A stretch of DNA of 64,000 bases, taken from positions 186,001 to 250,000 of the forward strand of contig JABFRB010000019.1 in assembly GCA_013141385.1 (NCBI GenBank), in the 5' to 3' direction. Positions 1-8,192 of this stretch are shown one piece after another. The notes beneath the pieces are model-generated. The model did not search any database and was not told where the DNA came from. It was given only the letters and a program-made list of their open reading frames with translations. The position numbers were made by a program, and so were the translations under genes. How positions within the stretch are numbered: position 1 is the stretch's first letter; the number at the start of each line of letters is the position of its first letter. This DNA comes from Bacteroidales bacterium (GTDB lineage: Bacteria > Bacteroidota > Bacteroidia > Bacteroidales > Tenuifilaceae).

Positions 1-489
1 GCTTCCAAAAACTAAAGTCAAAATAAGAATTATTAACTCATCGGCGAACCATCCACAAAACAATAAATTCGACAGATTATACTGATGTTCCCGAATATAC
101 CCTTGATAAATATTAAACGGAAAGATTAATAGGAAGGCAAACAAAAAATATAGGAGGATGTATATTAAGTTTTGGAGGTTAACATTTTTTACCCTAAAGG
201 CTATTCCCTTTATCCATTGTGATAATCCTAGCGACAAAAACACCCAAGTGATAACAATTTCTAGGATAATATTCCACAGCATTAGCCAGTAATCACCTTC
301 AAAATATGTATCTGATTTTTTCTTTTCCTCTGGAGTAAGAGTATCAAGATATTTTTGAGTGGCTATTTCTGGATCAAAAACTTCGGTTTTAACAGCTATG
401 GTATCTTTATTTGATGGTACTGTTGAAGTATTATTCGCCTTTGTAAGTGTAGCAAGACTTATTAAACCAGCAAGAAATAGGGTTTTCAT
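1..489 (-). CDS. M48 family (Ste24-like) membrane metalloprotease, N-terminal part
   Basis: The gene runs off the left edge, so only the first 163 residues are seen, starting from ATG at 489. It begins with a signal-like hydrophobic stretch, followed by a linker rich in Thr and Lys, then two membrane segments. The segment YQGYIREHQYNLSN near residues 135-150 matches the REHQYGLSN-type signature of the N-terminal domain of M48 CAAX peptidases, which precedes the HExxH zinc domain. The catalytic domain lies outside the window. Family members cleave membrane or prenylated proteins. It is the last visible gene of a minus-strand run with the polyprenyl synthase. Start choice is clear because nothing upstream extends the frame sensibly. 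Confidence 0.75.
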   Translation of the reverse strand, partial: MKTLFLAGLISLATLTKANNTSTVPSNKDTIAVKTEVFDPEIATQKYLDTLTPEEKKKSDTYFEGDYWLMLWNIILEIVITWVFLSLGLSQWIKGIAFRVKNVNLQNLIYILLYFLFAFLLIFPFNIYQGYIREHQYNLSNLLFCGWFADELIILILTLVFGS

Positions 490-542
490 ATTCTAATAAT
501 CACTGCATGAGATTTTTTAAGATTTATATTTCCTGTTGTAGA

Positions 543-1088
543 TCAAATTGAACCATTTCGTTGAAACCACTCCTTTGAAGAGTCCGCAAAATTTTCGCAA
601 ATAACTTTTTGTTCAAGTTTTTGCTGTGCCCTCACGATTGACTTACTAATCATTGGGTGCTCTATCATCTCATCCTCCTTCATTCCTAAACTTTTCATCA
701 TCCGGATTATCTCATCGCTTCCAAATATCTCAAATAACGGTTCATCCAAAGAACTTAAAACTATAACCTGTGAGGGATTTAAGTTAATAATAAAAGTTTC
801 CTCTTTCCCACGTAAAGGAAAGTGCTCAAGCAGAATAAGTTTTTTATCAGATATTTGGGTCGATATGGCGGTTTGTGCAAGTTGAATTTCAACGCCAAGT
901 CCATGCTGTTCATTCAAAAATTGATGAAACTCCTCTTGCGTTTTTGAGAACCATGCAACAACCACAAATTCTTTTTGCTCCTGTAAAAGTTTAAAACAAC
1001 CCGTTAATTTTGCGGATTGGCTCATCCAAATCATATCCTTTATGTTTGGAGTTGCTTTTTTTTTCTGAGAAAAATTGAATATTCCCAT
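543..1088 (-). CDS. Conserved-looking hypothetical protein
   Basis: I do not recognise this 181-residue soluble protein. It has no signal peptide or membrane segment. The middle (residues 90-150) contains a beta-rich piece followed by SLDEPLFEIFGSDEIIRMMK and a helical, Met/Glu-rich tail, which could be a protein-interaction surface. A lysine-rich stretch (SQKKKATPN) lies near the N-terminus. It sits 44 bases downstream of the CvpA-like gene and 53 bases upstream of the M48 protease on the same strand, so co-transcription is likely. No catalytic motif is evident. Confidence 0.7.
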   Translation of the reverse strand: MGIFNFSQKKKATPNIKDMIWMSQSAKLTGCFKLLQEQKEFVVVAWFSKTQEEFHQFLNEQHGLGVEIQLAQTAISTQISDKKLILLEHFPLRGKEETFIINLNPSQVIVLSSLDEPLFEIFGSDEIIRMMKSLGMKEDEMIEHPMISKSIVRAQQKLEQKVICENFADSSKEWFQRNGSI

Positions 1089-1132
1089 TGTTGGTTTTTT
1101 TCAAAGACAATAATAGCTTACTGTTATATTTC

Positions 1133-1660
1133 CTAAGGATTAACAGGTGCAAAAGTTTCCTTAATCTTAGTTTTGATCTCATCAAAATTTAGATCGGGAA
1201 AGATTGATGGTGCTAACCGTTCAATCGGGTGGTAGAAAAGTGATTTTTGAGAAATGTCCTGTGGTAAAAACTTCATTTTAATATCTGCTTTTCCCATAAT
1301 AACCAAGATAACACTAAGAATAAACGCCGTCTTAAGAACACCAAAAACCACTCCAAGTATACTATTTGCAAAACCCAGGAATGCCATTTCGAATAATCCC
1401 TCAACCATATTACCAAGAAAATGAACCCCAACTACAATAATACCAAAGGTTATTGCGAATGCAATTAAAGGTAAATACTCTGTTGTAATATGGAGATGTT
1501 CTGTCAATAATCCCGCTGTATAATCTGAAAATTTAATTGCGCCCCAGATACCGAGGAGTAATCCAGCTAATGATGCAAACTGGCTAACAAAACCTTTTTG
1601 ATAGCCACGAAATCCCGCAAAAATAAAAACTGCGATTAGAATGATATCAATAAAACTCAT
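1133..1660 (-). CDS. cvpA: CvpA family membrane protein
   Basis: A 175-residue integral membrane protein with four hydrophobic segments (about residues 5-20, 25-45, 63-85 and 100-122). The opening SFIDIILIAVFIFAGFRGYQ with the following KGFVSQ is the typical start of colicin V production proteins (CvpA), whose helix-loop GxxxGxxxG-like glycine pattern is visible here. CvpA proteins support envelope homeostasis, but the biochemical role is not settled. The gene follows the polyprenyl synthase gene after 18 bases, in a likely operon. Confidence 0.85.
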   Translation of the reverse strand: MSFIDIILIAVFIFAGFRGYQKGFVSQFASLAGLLLGIWGAIKFSDYTAGLLTEHLHITTEYLPLIAFAITFGIIVVGVHFLGNMVEGLFEMAFLGFANSILGVVFGVLKTAFILSVILVIMGKADIKMKFLPQDISQKSLFYHPIERLAPSIFPDLNFDEIKTKIKETFAPVNP

Positions 1661-1678
1661 AGGATATAATATTATTAA

Positions 1679-2653
1679 CTATTTGCTCCTTTCCACAACA
1701 TAATCCGTTAACATCTCAAGAGATGATCTAAACTCTGATTCTGGATAAAGACTCAATATTTGTAAAGCCTTGTCTTTGAATTCCTGCATTTTTTGGGTTG
1801 AATAATCAAGTCCACCATTCTTTTGCACAAAAGCAACAACCTTTTCAACCGCTTTGCTGCTTTTTTTACTGCTCCTCACCAATTTTAAAATATCAGATTG
1901 TTCACTTTTTTGAACTTTGGTGAGAGAATAAATCAAGGGAAGAGTAAGTTTTTTCTCTTTAATGTCATTTCCTGTTGGTTTACCAATTATACCTTGAGGT
2001 TGATAGTCGAAAAGGTCATCCTTAATTTGAAAAGCCATTCCCAGATACGTTCCAAAATCTTTCATCCGCTTAATCATTTCTGGATTTGCACCAACAGAAG
2101 TTGCGCCATTTGCAGCACAAGAAGCTAATAAACTCGCTGTTTTCTTCTGAATAATTTCAAAGTAAGTACTCTCATCAATATCCATTTTTCTTGATCGTTC
2201 AATCTGTAGAAGTTCTCCTTCACTCATATCCTTTACAGCTTGACTCATTATTCTTAGCAACTCTATCTCATTTTTCTCAATCGATAGCAAAAGTCCTTTA
2301 GAAAGCAGGTAATCACCAACCAGTACAGCAATTTTGGAGCGCCAAAGGGCATTTATTGAGAAAAAACCTCTGCGTTCATAAGCTTCATCTACCACATCAT
2401 CATGAATTAGAGTTGCAGTATGTAGCAACTCTATCATACCTGCAGCAACATATGTTGATTGATTAATCTTCCCATTCAGCCCTGCAGAAAGGAATACAAT
2501 CAAGGGTCTAAGTTGCTTTCCTTTTCGTCGATATATGTAATTTGTAATAACATCAAGTAGAGGAACCTTTGAACTCATGGAACTGCGAAAGTATGGCTCA
2601 AATTCATTTAAATCATGATTTACAGGCTTCTTTATATCATCGAGTTTTGACAT
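1679..2653 (-). CDS. Polyprenyl diphosphate synthase (trans, long chain)
   Basis: Head-to-tail prenyl transferase that condenses isopentenyl diphosphate onto allylic diphosphates, probably giving the side chain of menaquinone. Both aspartate-rich motifs are present: the first in LIHDDVVDE (DDxxD-like) and the second in QIKDDLFDY. KGKQLRP near residues 45-51 is the usual substrate-binding region. The reading frame can be extended to a TTG at 2680, but the ATG at 2653 (MSKLDD) gives the normal family length of about 324 residues. It heads the minus-strand run with cvpA and is divergent from the ArsR gene. Confidence 0.9.
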   Translation of the reverse strand: MSKLDDIKKPVNHDLNEFEPYFRSSMSSKVPLLDVITNYIYRRKGKQLRPLIVFLSAGLNGKINQSTYVAAGMIELLHTATLIHDDVVDEAYERRGFFSINALWRSKIAVLVGDYLLSKGLLLSIEKNEIELLRIMSQAVKDMSEGELLQIERSRKMDIDESTYFEIIQKKTASLLASCAANGATSVGANPEMIKRMKDFGTYLGMAFQIKDDLFDYQPQGIIGKPTGNDIKEKKLTLPLIYSLTKVQKSEQSDILKLVRSSKKSSKAVEKVVAFVQKNGGLDYSTQKMQEFKDKALQILSLYPESEFRSSLEMLTDYVVERSK

Positions 2654-2811
2654 TCGGATTCGATTTATTTTACATGGCAAATTAACTATTTTTTTAATCC
2701 TTGATAGCTTATTCTTTTTGTATTATGTGTAAAATAGTAAAAATAAGGATTAACCTGTGGATCAAATTTTAATAATTGATCCTATTGCACAAGGCAAAAG
2801 TTAATTATTAA

Positions 2812-2819
2812 TATATTTG
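2812..2819 (+). promoter_or_regulatory. Candidate -7 element for the ArsR gene
   Basis: TATATTTG fits the Bacteroidota -7 consensus TAnnTTTG and lies about 25 bases upstream of the ATG at 2845. No well spaced TTTG is seen at -33. Confidence 0.4.
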
Positions 2820-2844
2820 TATTTGACTCTACGACTATTAAATC

Positions 2845-3144
2845 ATGCAACAAAAGAGAGAATTAAATGTTGAACAACTTGAAAAGGCTGTTAACATGCT
2901 AAAAGCAATCGCACATCCAATGAGAATATCAATAATAAGTCTACTTGAAGACGGCAGGAGAATGACAGTTACCGAAATTCACGAGAAATTAGATATTGAA
3001 CAATCTACCACCTCCCATCATTTAGGTATACTAAAGGATAAAGGGGTTTTATCATCTAAAAGAGAAGGAAAGAACACCCATTATTTTTTAAAAAACGAAA
3101 ATCTTTCCAAAATTCTCGATTGTATTGGAAGATGCACGGTTTAA
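2845..3144 (+). CDS. ArsR-family winged-helix transcription regulator
   Basis: A 99-residue protein with a single winged helix-turn-helix domain. IAHPMRISIISLL and EQSTTSHHLGILKDKGVL (residues 22-75) are the typical ArsR helix-turn-helix core, with SxxSxHL in the recognition helix, and GKNTHYFL is the wing. The classical metal-binding ELCVCDL motif is absent. The only cysteines are at the C-terminus (CIGRC), so these two could form a redox or thiol sensor, which is speculative. The gene lies alone between a divergent isoprenoid gene and queD. Confidence 0.88.
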   Translation: MQQKRELNVEQLEKAVNMLKAIAHPMRISIISLLEDGRRMTVTEIHEKLDIEQSTTSHHLGILKDKGVLSSKREGKNTHYFLKNENLSKILDCIGRCTV

Positions 3145-3246
3145 GGGAATTCGAAACAATCCCATAAAGTATTTTTTGCATCTGATTTATTATCAGCCAA
3201 CAATATAACAAATACGGTTTTTTATTTCTGTAAAGTTTAAGGTATT

Positions 3247-3693
3247 ATGGCATTAATTCGGCTAACCAAGGAGTTCCATTTTGAACTTGCTCATGCACTT
3301 GAAGGTTATGATGGAGCTTGTCGCAATATTCATGGTCACTCTTACGTGCTATTCGTAACAGTTATAGGTAGTCCAATTTCTTCTGAATCGAATCCAAAAT
3401 TAGGGATGATAATGGATTTCGGAGATTTAAAAAAGATAGTGCATGAAAATATCATCGGTCGGTTCGATCATGCTCTGCTGCTTAACCAAAAATCATCGAT
3501 GTTAAAAACCTTGCGAGCGGAGAGTTTTGGAAAAATTGAATCGCTCCCATTCCAGCCTACATGCGAAAATCTATTGCCTTACTTTGCCGATATTATTTCT
3601 TCCAGACTACCCAATGGGGTAAAGCTACATCATCTTAAACTAAACGAAACAGCAACATCATTCGCTGAATGGTATGCTTCAGATAATCTTTAA
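3247..3693 (+). CDS. queD: 6-carboxy-tetrahydropterin synthase (QueD/PTPS family)
   Basis: A 148-residue member of the 6-pyruvoyl tetrahydropterin synthase fold, which in bacteria makes 6-carboxytetrahydropterin from dihydroneopterin triphosphate for queuosine biosynthesis. Zinc ligands are seen as H in FELAHAL and the paired histidines in NIHGHSY. MIMDFGDLK is the family core and LNETATSFAEW near the C-terminus carries the Glu that anchors the pterin. Other queuosine genes are not nearby. It ends 11 bases before polA, suggesting read-through. Confidence 0.88.
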   Translation: MALIRLTKEFHFELAHALEGYDGACRNIHGHSYVLFVTVIGSPISSESNPKLGMIMDFGDLKKIVHENIIGRFDHALLLNQKSSMLKTLRAESFGKIESLPFQPTCENLLPYFADIISSRLPNGVKLHHLKLNETATSFAEWYASDNL

Positions 3694-3704
3694 TAGAATT
3701 TCGG

Positions 3705-6482
3705 ATGCAAAAAAAACTTCTACTCATAGATGCATACGCTCTGATTTACAGAGCTTACTTTGCTTTTATCAATCGCCCTATAAAAACCAGCAAGGGATTA
3801 AATACTTCTGCTATTTACGGCTTCATAAAAACGCTACTTGATGCAATTAAGAAGACAGAACCAACACACTTAGCTGTGGCCTTTGATCTATCAGGACCCA
3901 CCTTTCGAACGGAACTTTACCCCGAGTATAAAGCCAATAGACAAGAAACGCCCGAAGATATTCGATTGGCCGTTCCAATTATCAAGCGTCTTCTTGGAGT
4001 AATGAATATACCTATTGTTGAACTAAAGGGATATGAAGCCGATGATATTATCGGTACACTGGCTACTCAGGCAGATCCTTTGGGTTATGAAGTTTTTATG
4101 ATGACCCCAGACAAGGATTATGGTCAACTCCTCTCCCCGAATGTAAAGATTATTAAGCCTGGCAAAGGGGGTGGTGAAATGGAAACCATCACAACAGAAG
4201 CATTTTGCAAAGATTATAAAATCGATAACCCCTCTCAGTTCATTGATATCCTAGCTCTATGGGGCGATACATCGGACAATGTGCCTGGTGTAAAAGGGAT
4301 TGGTGAAAAAACCGCTGCTGATTTAATTTCAAAATACGGATCAATAGACAATATCCTTCAAAATACCTATAAACTATCGAAAGCACAAAGAACAAATATT
4401 GAGGAATCCAAGGATCAACTTCTTCTGGCTAGAACATTGGTTACTATTAAAATCGACCTAATGTTGAACCAAGACATCAATAGTTTTGAAAGGAAAGAAC
4501 CAGATCCTGTTGAGTTCAGAAAAATGTTAGAGGAACTTGAGTTTCGTTCAATGCTAAAAGATATATCAGTAAAAAAAGATGTAAAAGAGGTAAAAAAAGA
4601 GAGTTTCGTTCAGGGTAATCTTTTTGGTGAAGTAGCTTCACAACCTGTTGCTCCAGAGCATAATCTAAAAACCCTTTATGATTTTACTTACGATTACAGG
4701 GTCGCGGCAACAGCTGATGAGCGCAAACTTCTTATAGATGTACTTAATAGCGCAAATGAGTTTGCTTTTGATTCTGAAACAACAGGGCTCGATCTTTATA
4801 CTAGTCAACTGGTTGGGCTATCATTTGCAACAGCTCCTTTTAAGGCGTGGTATGTTCCAATTCCTGTAAATCAAACAGAAGCAAATCAGGTCCTTCAAGA
4901 ATTTAAGGCTGTTTTGGAGGATACCAATAAACCAAAGATTGGGCAAAATATTAAGTTTGATCTCCTGATGCTTAAAAACTATGGAATCAAGCTCAAGGGC
5001 TTCCTATTTGACACCATGATTGCCCATTATTTGGTAGAACCCGATATGCGCCACAATCTCAATATTATTTCGGAACAATTGCTTGGCTATAAACCAATCG
5101 TTATAGAGGAGTTAATTGGGAAAAAGGGGGTAAACCAAATTTCGATGCGAAGCGTTCCTATTGATAAAATCTCAATATACGCTTGTGAGGATGCCGACCT
5201 TGCTTTTCAGCTGAAAGAGGTTTTATACAAAAAACTTGTAGACGAGGGTCTTCTAGAACTATATAAAACCATAGAAGCACCCTTAATTGAAGTTCTGGCT
5301 GATATAGAAAGGGCAGGAGTTCAAATCAATGTTCAAAATCTTAGCGAGTTTGCTAAATCATTAAACCTTGAATTAATTGCTCTTGATGATGAAATCAAAG
5401 CAATAGCAGGTATTCCCGATCTCAATATTTCATCTCCTAAACAGCTCGGCGAGGTTCTCTTCGAAAAACTAAAAATTGCCTCGGATGTAAAAATGACAAA
5501 AACAAAACAATATGCAACCGGGGAAGAGGAATTGCTCAAATACAAAGACAAGCATCCAATTATTGATAAAATATTAGAATTTAGATCTTTAAAGAAATTA
5601 CTTTCAACCTACGTTGAGGCCTTGCCCTTGCTTGTAAATTCTAAAACAGGGAAAATTCATACTTCATTCAATCAAGCAGTAGCCTCAACAGGTCGGTTAA
5701 GTTCAAATAATCCAAACCTTCAAAACATTCCTATCCGAGATGAAAAAGGTCGTGAAATTCGAAAAGCGTTTGTTCCCTCCTCTGATGATTACTTAATTCT
5801 ATCAGCCGACTACTCCCAAATTGAACTCAGGTTGATGGCTCATATGAGCAAAGATCCTTCGCTGCTCGAAGCATTTCATCAAGGGGAGGATATCCATACG
5901 GCAACCGCCTCAAAAATATTTAAAGTTCCCCTTAGTGAAGTTACAAGAGAGCAACGAAGTAGAGCGAAAACTGCAAATTTTGGAATGATTTATGGTATTT
6001 CTTCCTTCGGTTTATCTCAAAGGCTTTCTATATCCCGAACCGATGCAAAAGAACTAATAGATGGCTATTTTGGCACCTACAAAGGGGTTAAAGAATATAT
6101 GGAAAACTGCATTAAAAATGCTAGGGACAAAGGATGGGTTTCTACAATTTTCGACAGGAAGCGTTATTTAACAGATATCAAATCAAATAACGCAACAGTA
6201 AGAGGTCTTGCTGAGCGAAATGCCATAAACGCACCTATTCAGGGCTCAGCCGCTGATGTTATTAAGTTAGCAATGATAAAAATTCACCAAGAACTTTCCG
6301 ATAATAACCTTAATTCTAAAATGATCATTCAGGTTCACGACGAACTTGTGCTTGAGGTTTACAAACCTGAAATTGAGCAAGTAAAAGAGATTGTTATAAA
6401 ATCAATGACACAAGTCGCAAAACTATCAGTTCCTCTTGATGTTGAAATCGGCATAGGTAACAATTGGCTTGAAGCGCACTAA
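3705..6482 (+). CDS. polA: DNA polymerase I
   Basis: A full-length, 925-residue family A polymerase used in repair and Okazaki fragment processing. The N-terminal 5'-3' exonuclease domain (about 1-290) contains LIDAYALIYRAYFAF and GVKGIGEKTAADL. A 3'-5' exonuclease domain (about 330-520) has FDSETTGLDL with the catalytic Asp and Glu, so proofreading appears intact. The polymerase domain carries DYSQIELRLMAHMSKD (motif A), RAKTANFGMIYG (motif B/O-helix) and QVHDELVLEV (motif C). The start is the ATG at 3705, close behind queD. It is convergent with the AEC transporter. Confidence 0.97.
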   Translation: MQKKLLLIDAYALIYRAYFAFINRPIKTSKGLNTSAIYGFIKTLLDAIKKTEPTHLAVAFDLSGPTFRTELYPEYKANRQETPEDIRLAVPIIKRLLGVMNIPIVELKGYEADDIIGTLATQADPLGYEVFMMTPDKDYGQLLSPNVKIIKPGKGGGEMETITTEAFCKDYKIDNPSQFIDILALWGDTSDNVPGVKGIGEKTAADLISKYGSIDNILQNTYKLSKAQRTNIEESKDQLLLARTLVTIKIDLMLNQDINSFERKEPDPVEFRKMLEELEFRSMLKDISVKKDVKEVKKESFVQGNLFGEVASQPVAPEHNLKTLYDFTYDYRVAATADERKLLIDVLNSANEFAFDSETTGLDLYTSQLVGLSFATAPFKAWYVPIPVNQTEANQVLQEFKAVLEDTNKPKIGQNIKFDLLMLKNYGIKLKGFLFDTMIAHYLVEPDMRHNLNIISEQLLGYKPIVIEELIGKKGVNQISMRSVPIDKISIYACEDADLAFQLKEVLYKKLVDEGLLELYKTIEAPLIEVLADIERAGVQINVQNLSEFAKSLNLELIALDDEIKAIAGIPDLNISSPKQLGEVLFEKLKIASDVKMTKTKQYATGEEELLKYKDKHPIIDKILEFRSLKKLLSTYVEALPLLVNSKTGKIHTSFNQAVASTGRLSSNNPNLQNIPIRDEKGREIRKAFVPSSDDYLILSADYSQIELRLMAHMSKDPSLLEAFHQGEDIHTATASKIFKVPLSEVTREQRSRAKTANFGMIYGISSFGLSQRLSISRTDAKELIDGYFGTYKGVKEYMENCIKNARDKGWVSTIFDRKRYLTDIKSNNATVRGLAERNAINAPIQGSAADVIKLAMIKIHQELSDNNLNSKMIIQVHDELVLEVYKPEIEQVKEIVIKSMTQVAKLSVPLDVEIGIGNNWLEAH

Positions 6483-6512
6483 TAAAAGCGTTAATAGTTA
6501 AGTCACCTGTTT

Positions 6513-7472
6513 TTAAATTATGAGCCTAAAAATATTCTCCAAAACGAGATAAAGTAAAGGTAAAGTGATAATACTAAATAAGGTTGAAACAAGAAGATTG
6601 CTTGCTGCCAGATGGTAATCACCACCATACCTTCGTGTCATCACAACAATGATCGTTTGGCAGGGCATACCTGCTTGCATGACTAAAACGAAGAACGCTT
6701 CGCGGGCAATTTCAAGGTGTAGCCATCTAATCAGTAAAATATAAGTAAAACCAAGAATCAGAGGAACGATTAAAAGTTTATTCATACTGATAATAAAAAC
6801 GCTAACCGTTTTAAATGATTTTCGGATATTCATACCTGCCAGAAGAGCACCAATATAAACCATTGAAAGAGGGCTAGTACACTTCCCTAGGCCAGAAAAA
6901 GCATCAACGACAAATTTTGGTAAATGAAGTCCTGAAATCAAAATTAAACTTCCAAGAACAATTGCTCCTGTATTTGCATTAAGTAAGCTCTTCCAACCAG
7001 ATTTTTGAGTACCCAAACTTAATTTATAAATTCCATAGGTAAAAGTTAAAGAATTAGATGCCAATTGGTAAACTGCTGCATAAAAAACCCCAATGCCATT
7101 GGGAAACAGAGCATCAAAAAGAGGAAAACCAAGGAAAACAATATTCCCAAACATAGAATGGAGTGTGTGCACCATTGCTTGAGGTTTACTGAGTTTTTGA
7201 GCAAATGATGAAAATGAACCCGCTAGATATAAAATTGCTATATTTACAAAAGCCAGAATAAAAACGAATAACCCATTTTTAAAAAGTTTGATATCAAATT
7301 CCAGATGTGAGAATGTTGAAAAAATAAGGAAGGGCAATGTAATATCGATTATTATTCTTGCTAGGAAATCTTTTGATTCATCATTTAATATTTTTCTTTT
7401 GGTGGCAAATGCCCCAACAATCATCAAAAGGCAGAATATTAAGAGTTGATTTATAATAATACCTGTAGCCAT
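6513..7472 (-). CDS. AEC family (auxin efflux carrier-like) transporter
   Basis: An inner-membrane permease of about 319 residues with ten predicted hydrophobic segments split by a hydrophilic loop near the middle (LSLGTQKSGWKSLL). The AEC fold has two five-helix repeats, and PFLIFSTFSH and GMPCQTIIVVM are at positions where the two crossover helices are expected. Bacterial relatives carry malate, other organic anions or amino acids; the substrate cannot be read from the sequence. The frame extends upstream to 7646, but those 58 residues are encoded by A/T homopolymers and are unlike protein; ATG 7472 gives the family start. Confidence 0.88.
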   Translation of the reverse strand: MATGIIINQLLIFCLLMIVGAFATKRKILNDESKDFLARIIIDITLPFLIFSTFSHLEFDIKLFKNGLFVFILAFVNIAILYLAGSFSSFAQKLSKPQAMVHTLHSMFGNIVFLGFPLFDALFPNGIGVFYAAVYQLASNSLTFTYGIYKLSLGTQKSGWKSLLNANTGAIVLGSLILISGLHLPKFVVDAFSGLGKCTSPLSMVYIGALLAGMNIRKSFKTVSVFIISMNKLLIVPLILGFTYILLIRWLHLEIAREAFFVLVMQAGMPCQTIIVVMTRRYGGDYHLAASNLLVSTLFSIITLPLLYLVLENIFRLII

Positions 7473-7834
7473 AAAGAATAAATAATGCCAAAGATAAACT
7501 GATTTTTGAAACGTTTGTCCGAAGAAAAAAATGCGAAAACAAATACTCGTATTTGTACGTTTTTTTAAAAATGGGAAGTAATTGGTTAAAAACTTTTTGG
7601 AGAAAAAAAAAAAAATTCTAAAATTGCCAAAAATTGATTTGTACAAATTAATAGTAGAAATTGTCTTTAAAAATAAATCCTTGTATATTAACCAGAAAAA
7701 TAATTATTTATTATTCCATGTGTTTTTAATGCCAAAAAACCCCATATATCTATAACTTTTACAAATTCAATTATCCAATCAACCAAATTATTTAACCTTT
7801 AAATGTCTAAACCCCGTTTCTAATTATTCCAGAA
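7473..7834. other. AT-rich intergenic region
   Basis: This 362-base gap separates two divergent genes and should hold both promoters. I see long A and T homopolymers (for example near 7604-7616) but no gene, convincing promoter pair or repeat. Confidence 0.6.
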
Positions 7835-8053
7835 ATGAAAGCAAGAAAGGAAACTCAAAAACTCCCACGCGAATCATCACAAGGTTCTGAGGAGCTGAAA
7901 AAAGCAAGAAAGTTAAAACCAATTAAAAAGGAGAAAAATCAAAAACAATCGTTGTTCCAAGAAATCGAAGAATTCGAAGATATCGATATGGACTATAAAA
8001 AAGATCTTTATGATGAAGAGGATTTTTATGACGATGAAGAGGAAGAAGATTAG
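7835..8053 (+). CDS. Small charge-segregated protein
   Basis: A 72-residue protein that I do not recognise. The N-terminal half is strongly basic (Lys/Arg-rich, residues 2-40) and the C-terminal half is strongly acidic, ending in runs of Asp and Glu (residues 44-72). It has no cysteines, signal peptide or membrane segment, and is probably disordered. The presence of a good terminator 30 bases downstream supports it as a real transcription unit. It could bind nucleic acid or ribosomes through its basic half with the acidic tail as internal competitor, but this is conjecture. Confidence 0.65.
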   Translation: MKARKETQKLPRESSQGSEELKKARKLKPIKKEKNQKQSLFQEIEEFEDIDMDYKKDLYDEEDFYDDEEEED

Positions 8054-8083
8054 TTATTATAATTGATAACCACCGCTGAATTC

Positions 8084-8107
8084 AATGCCCCCTCGGGGGC
8101 ATTTTTA
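8084..8107 (+). terminator. Rho-independent terminator
   Basis: An 8-base GC-rich stem, ATGCCCCC pairing with GGGGGCAT with a two-base loop, is followed by TTTTTAT. It closes the transcript of the small charged protein. Confidence 0.85.
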
Positions 8108-8192
8108 TATCATTATCAGATTAATCTATATTTAATCAACAATTGCATTTCAATACAATCTTATATACCTTACGGGGGTAAACAAAAAATTC

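Noticed and set aside
3145-3246. PreQ1 riboswitch before queD
   Set aside because: The gap is only 102 bases, AT-rich, and I could not find the preQ1 pseudoknot pattern.
7473-7646. N-terminal extension of the AEC transporter
   Set aside because: The 58 residues come from long A/T homopolymers, contain Phe/Lys-rich nonsense, and precede a normal family start at ATG 7472.
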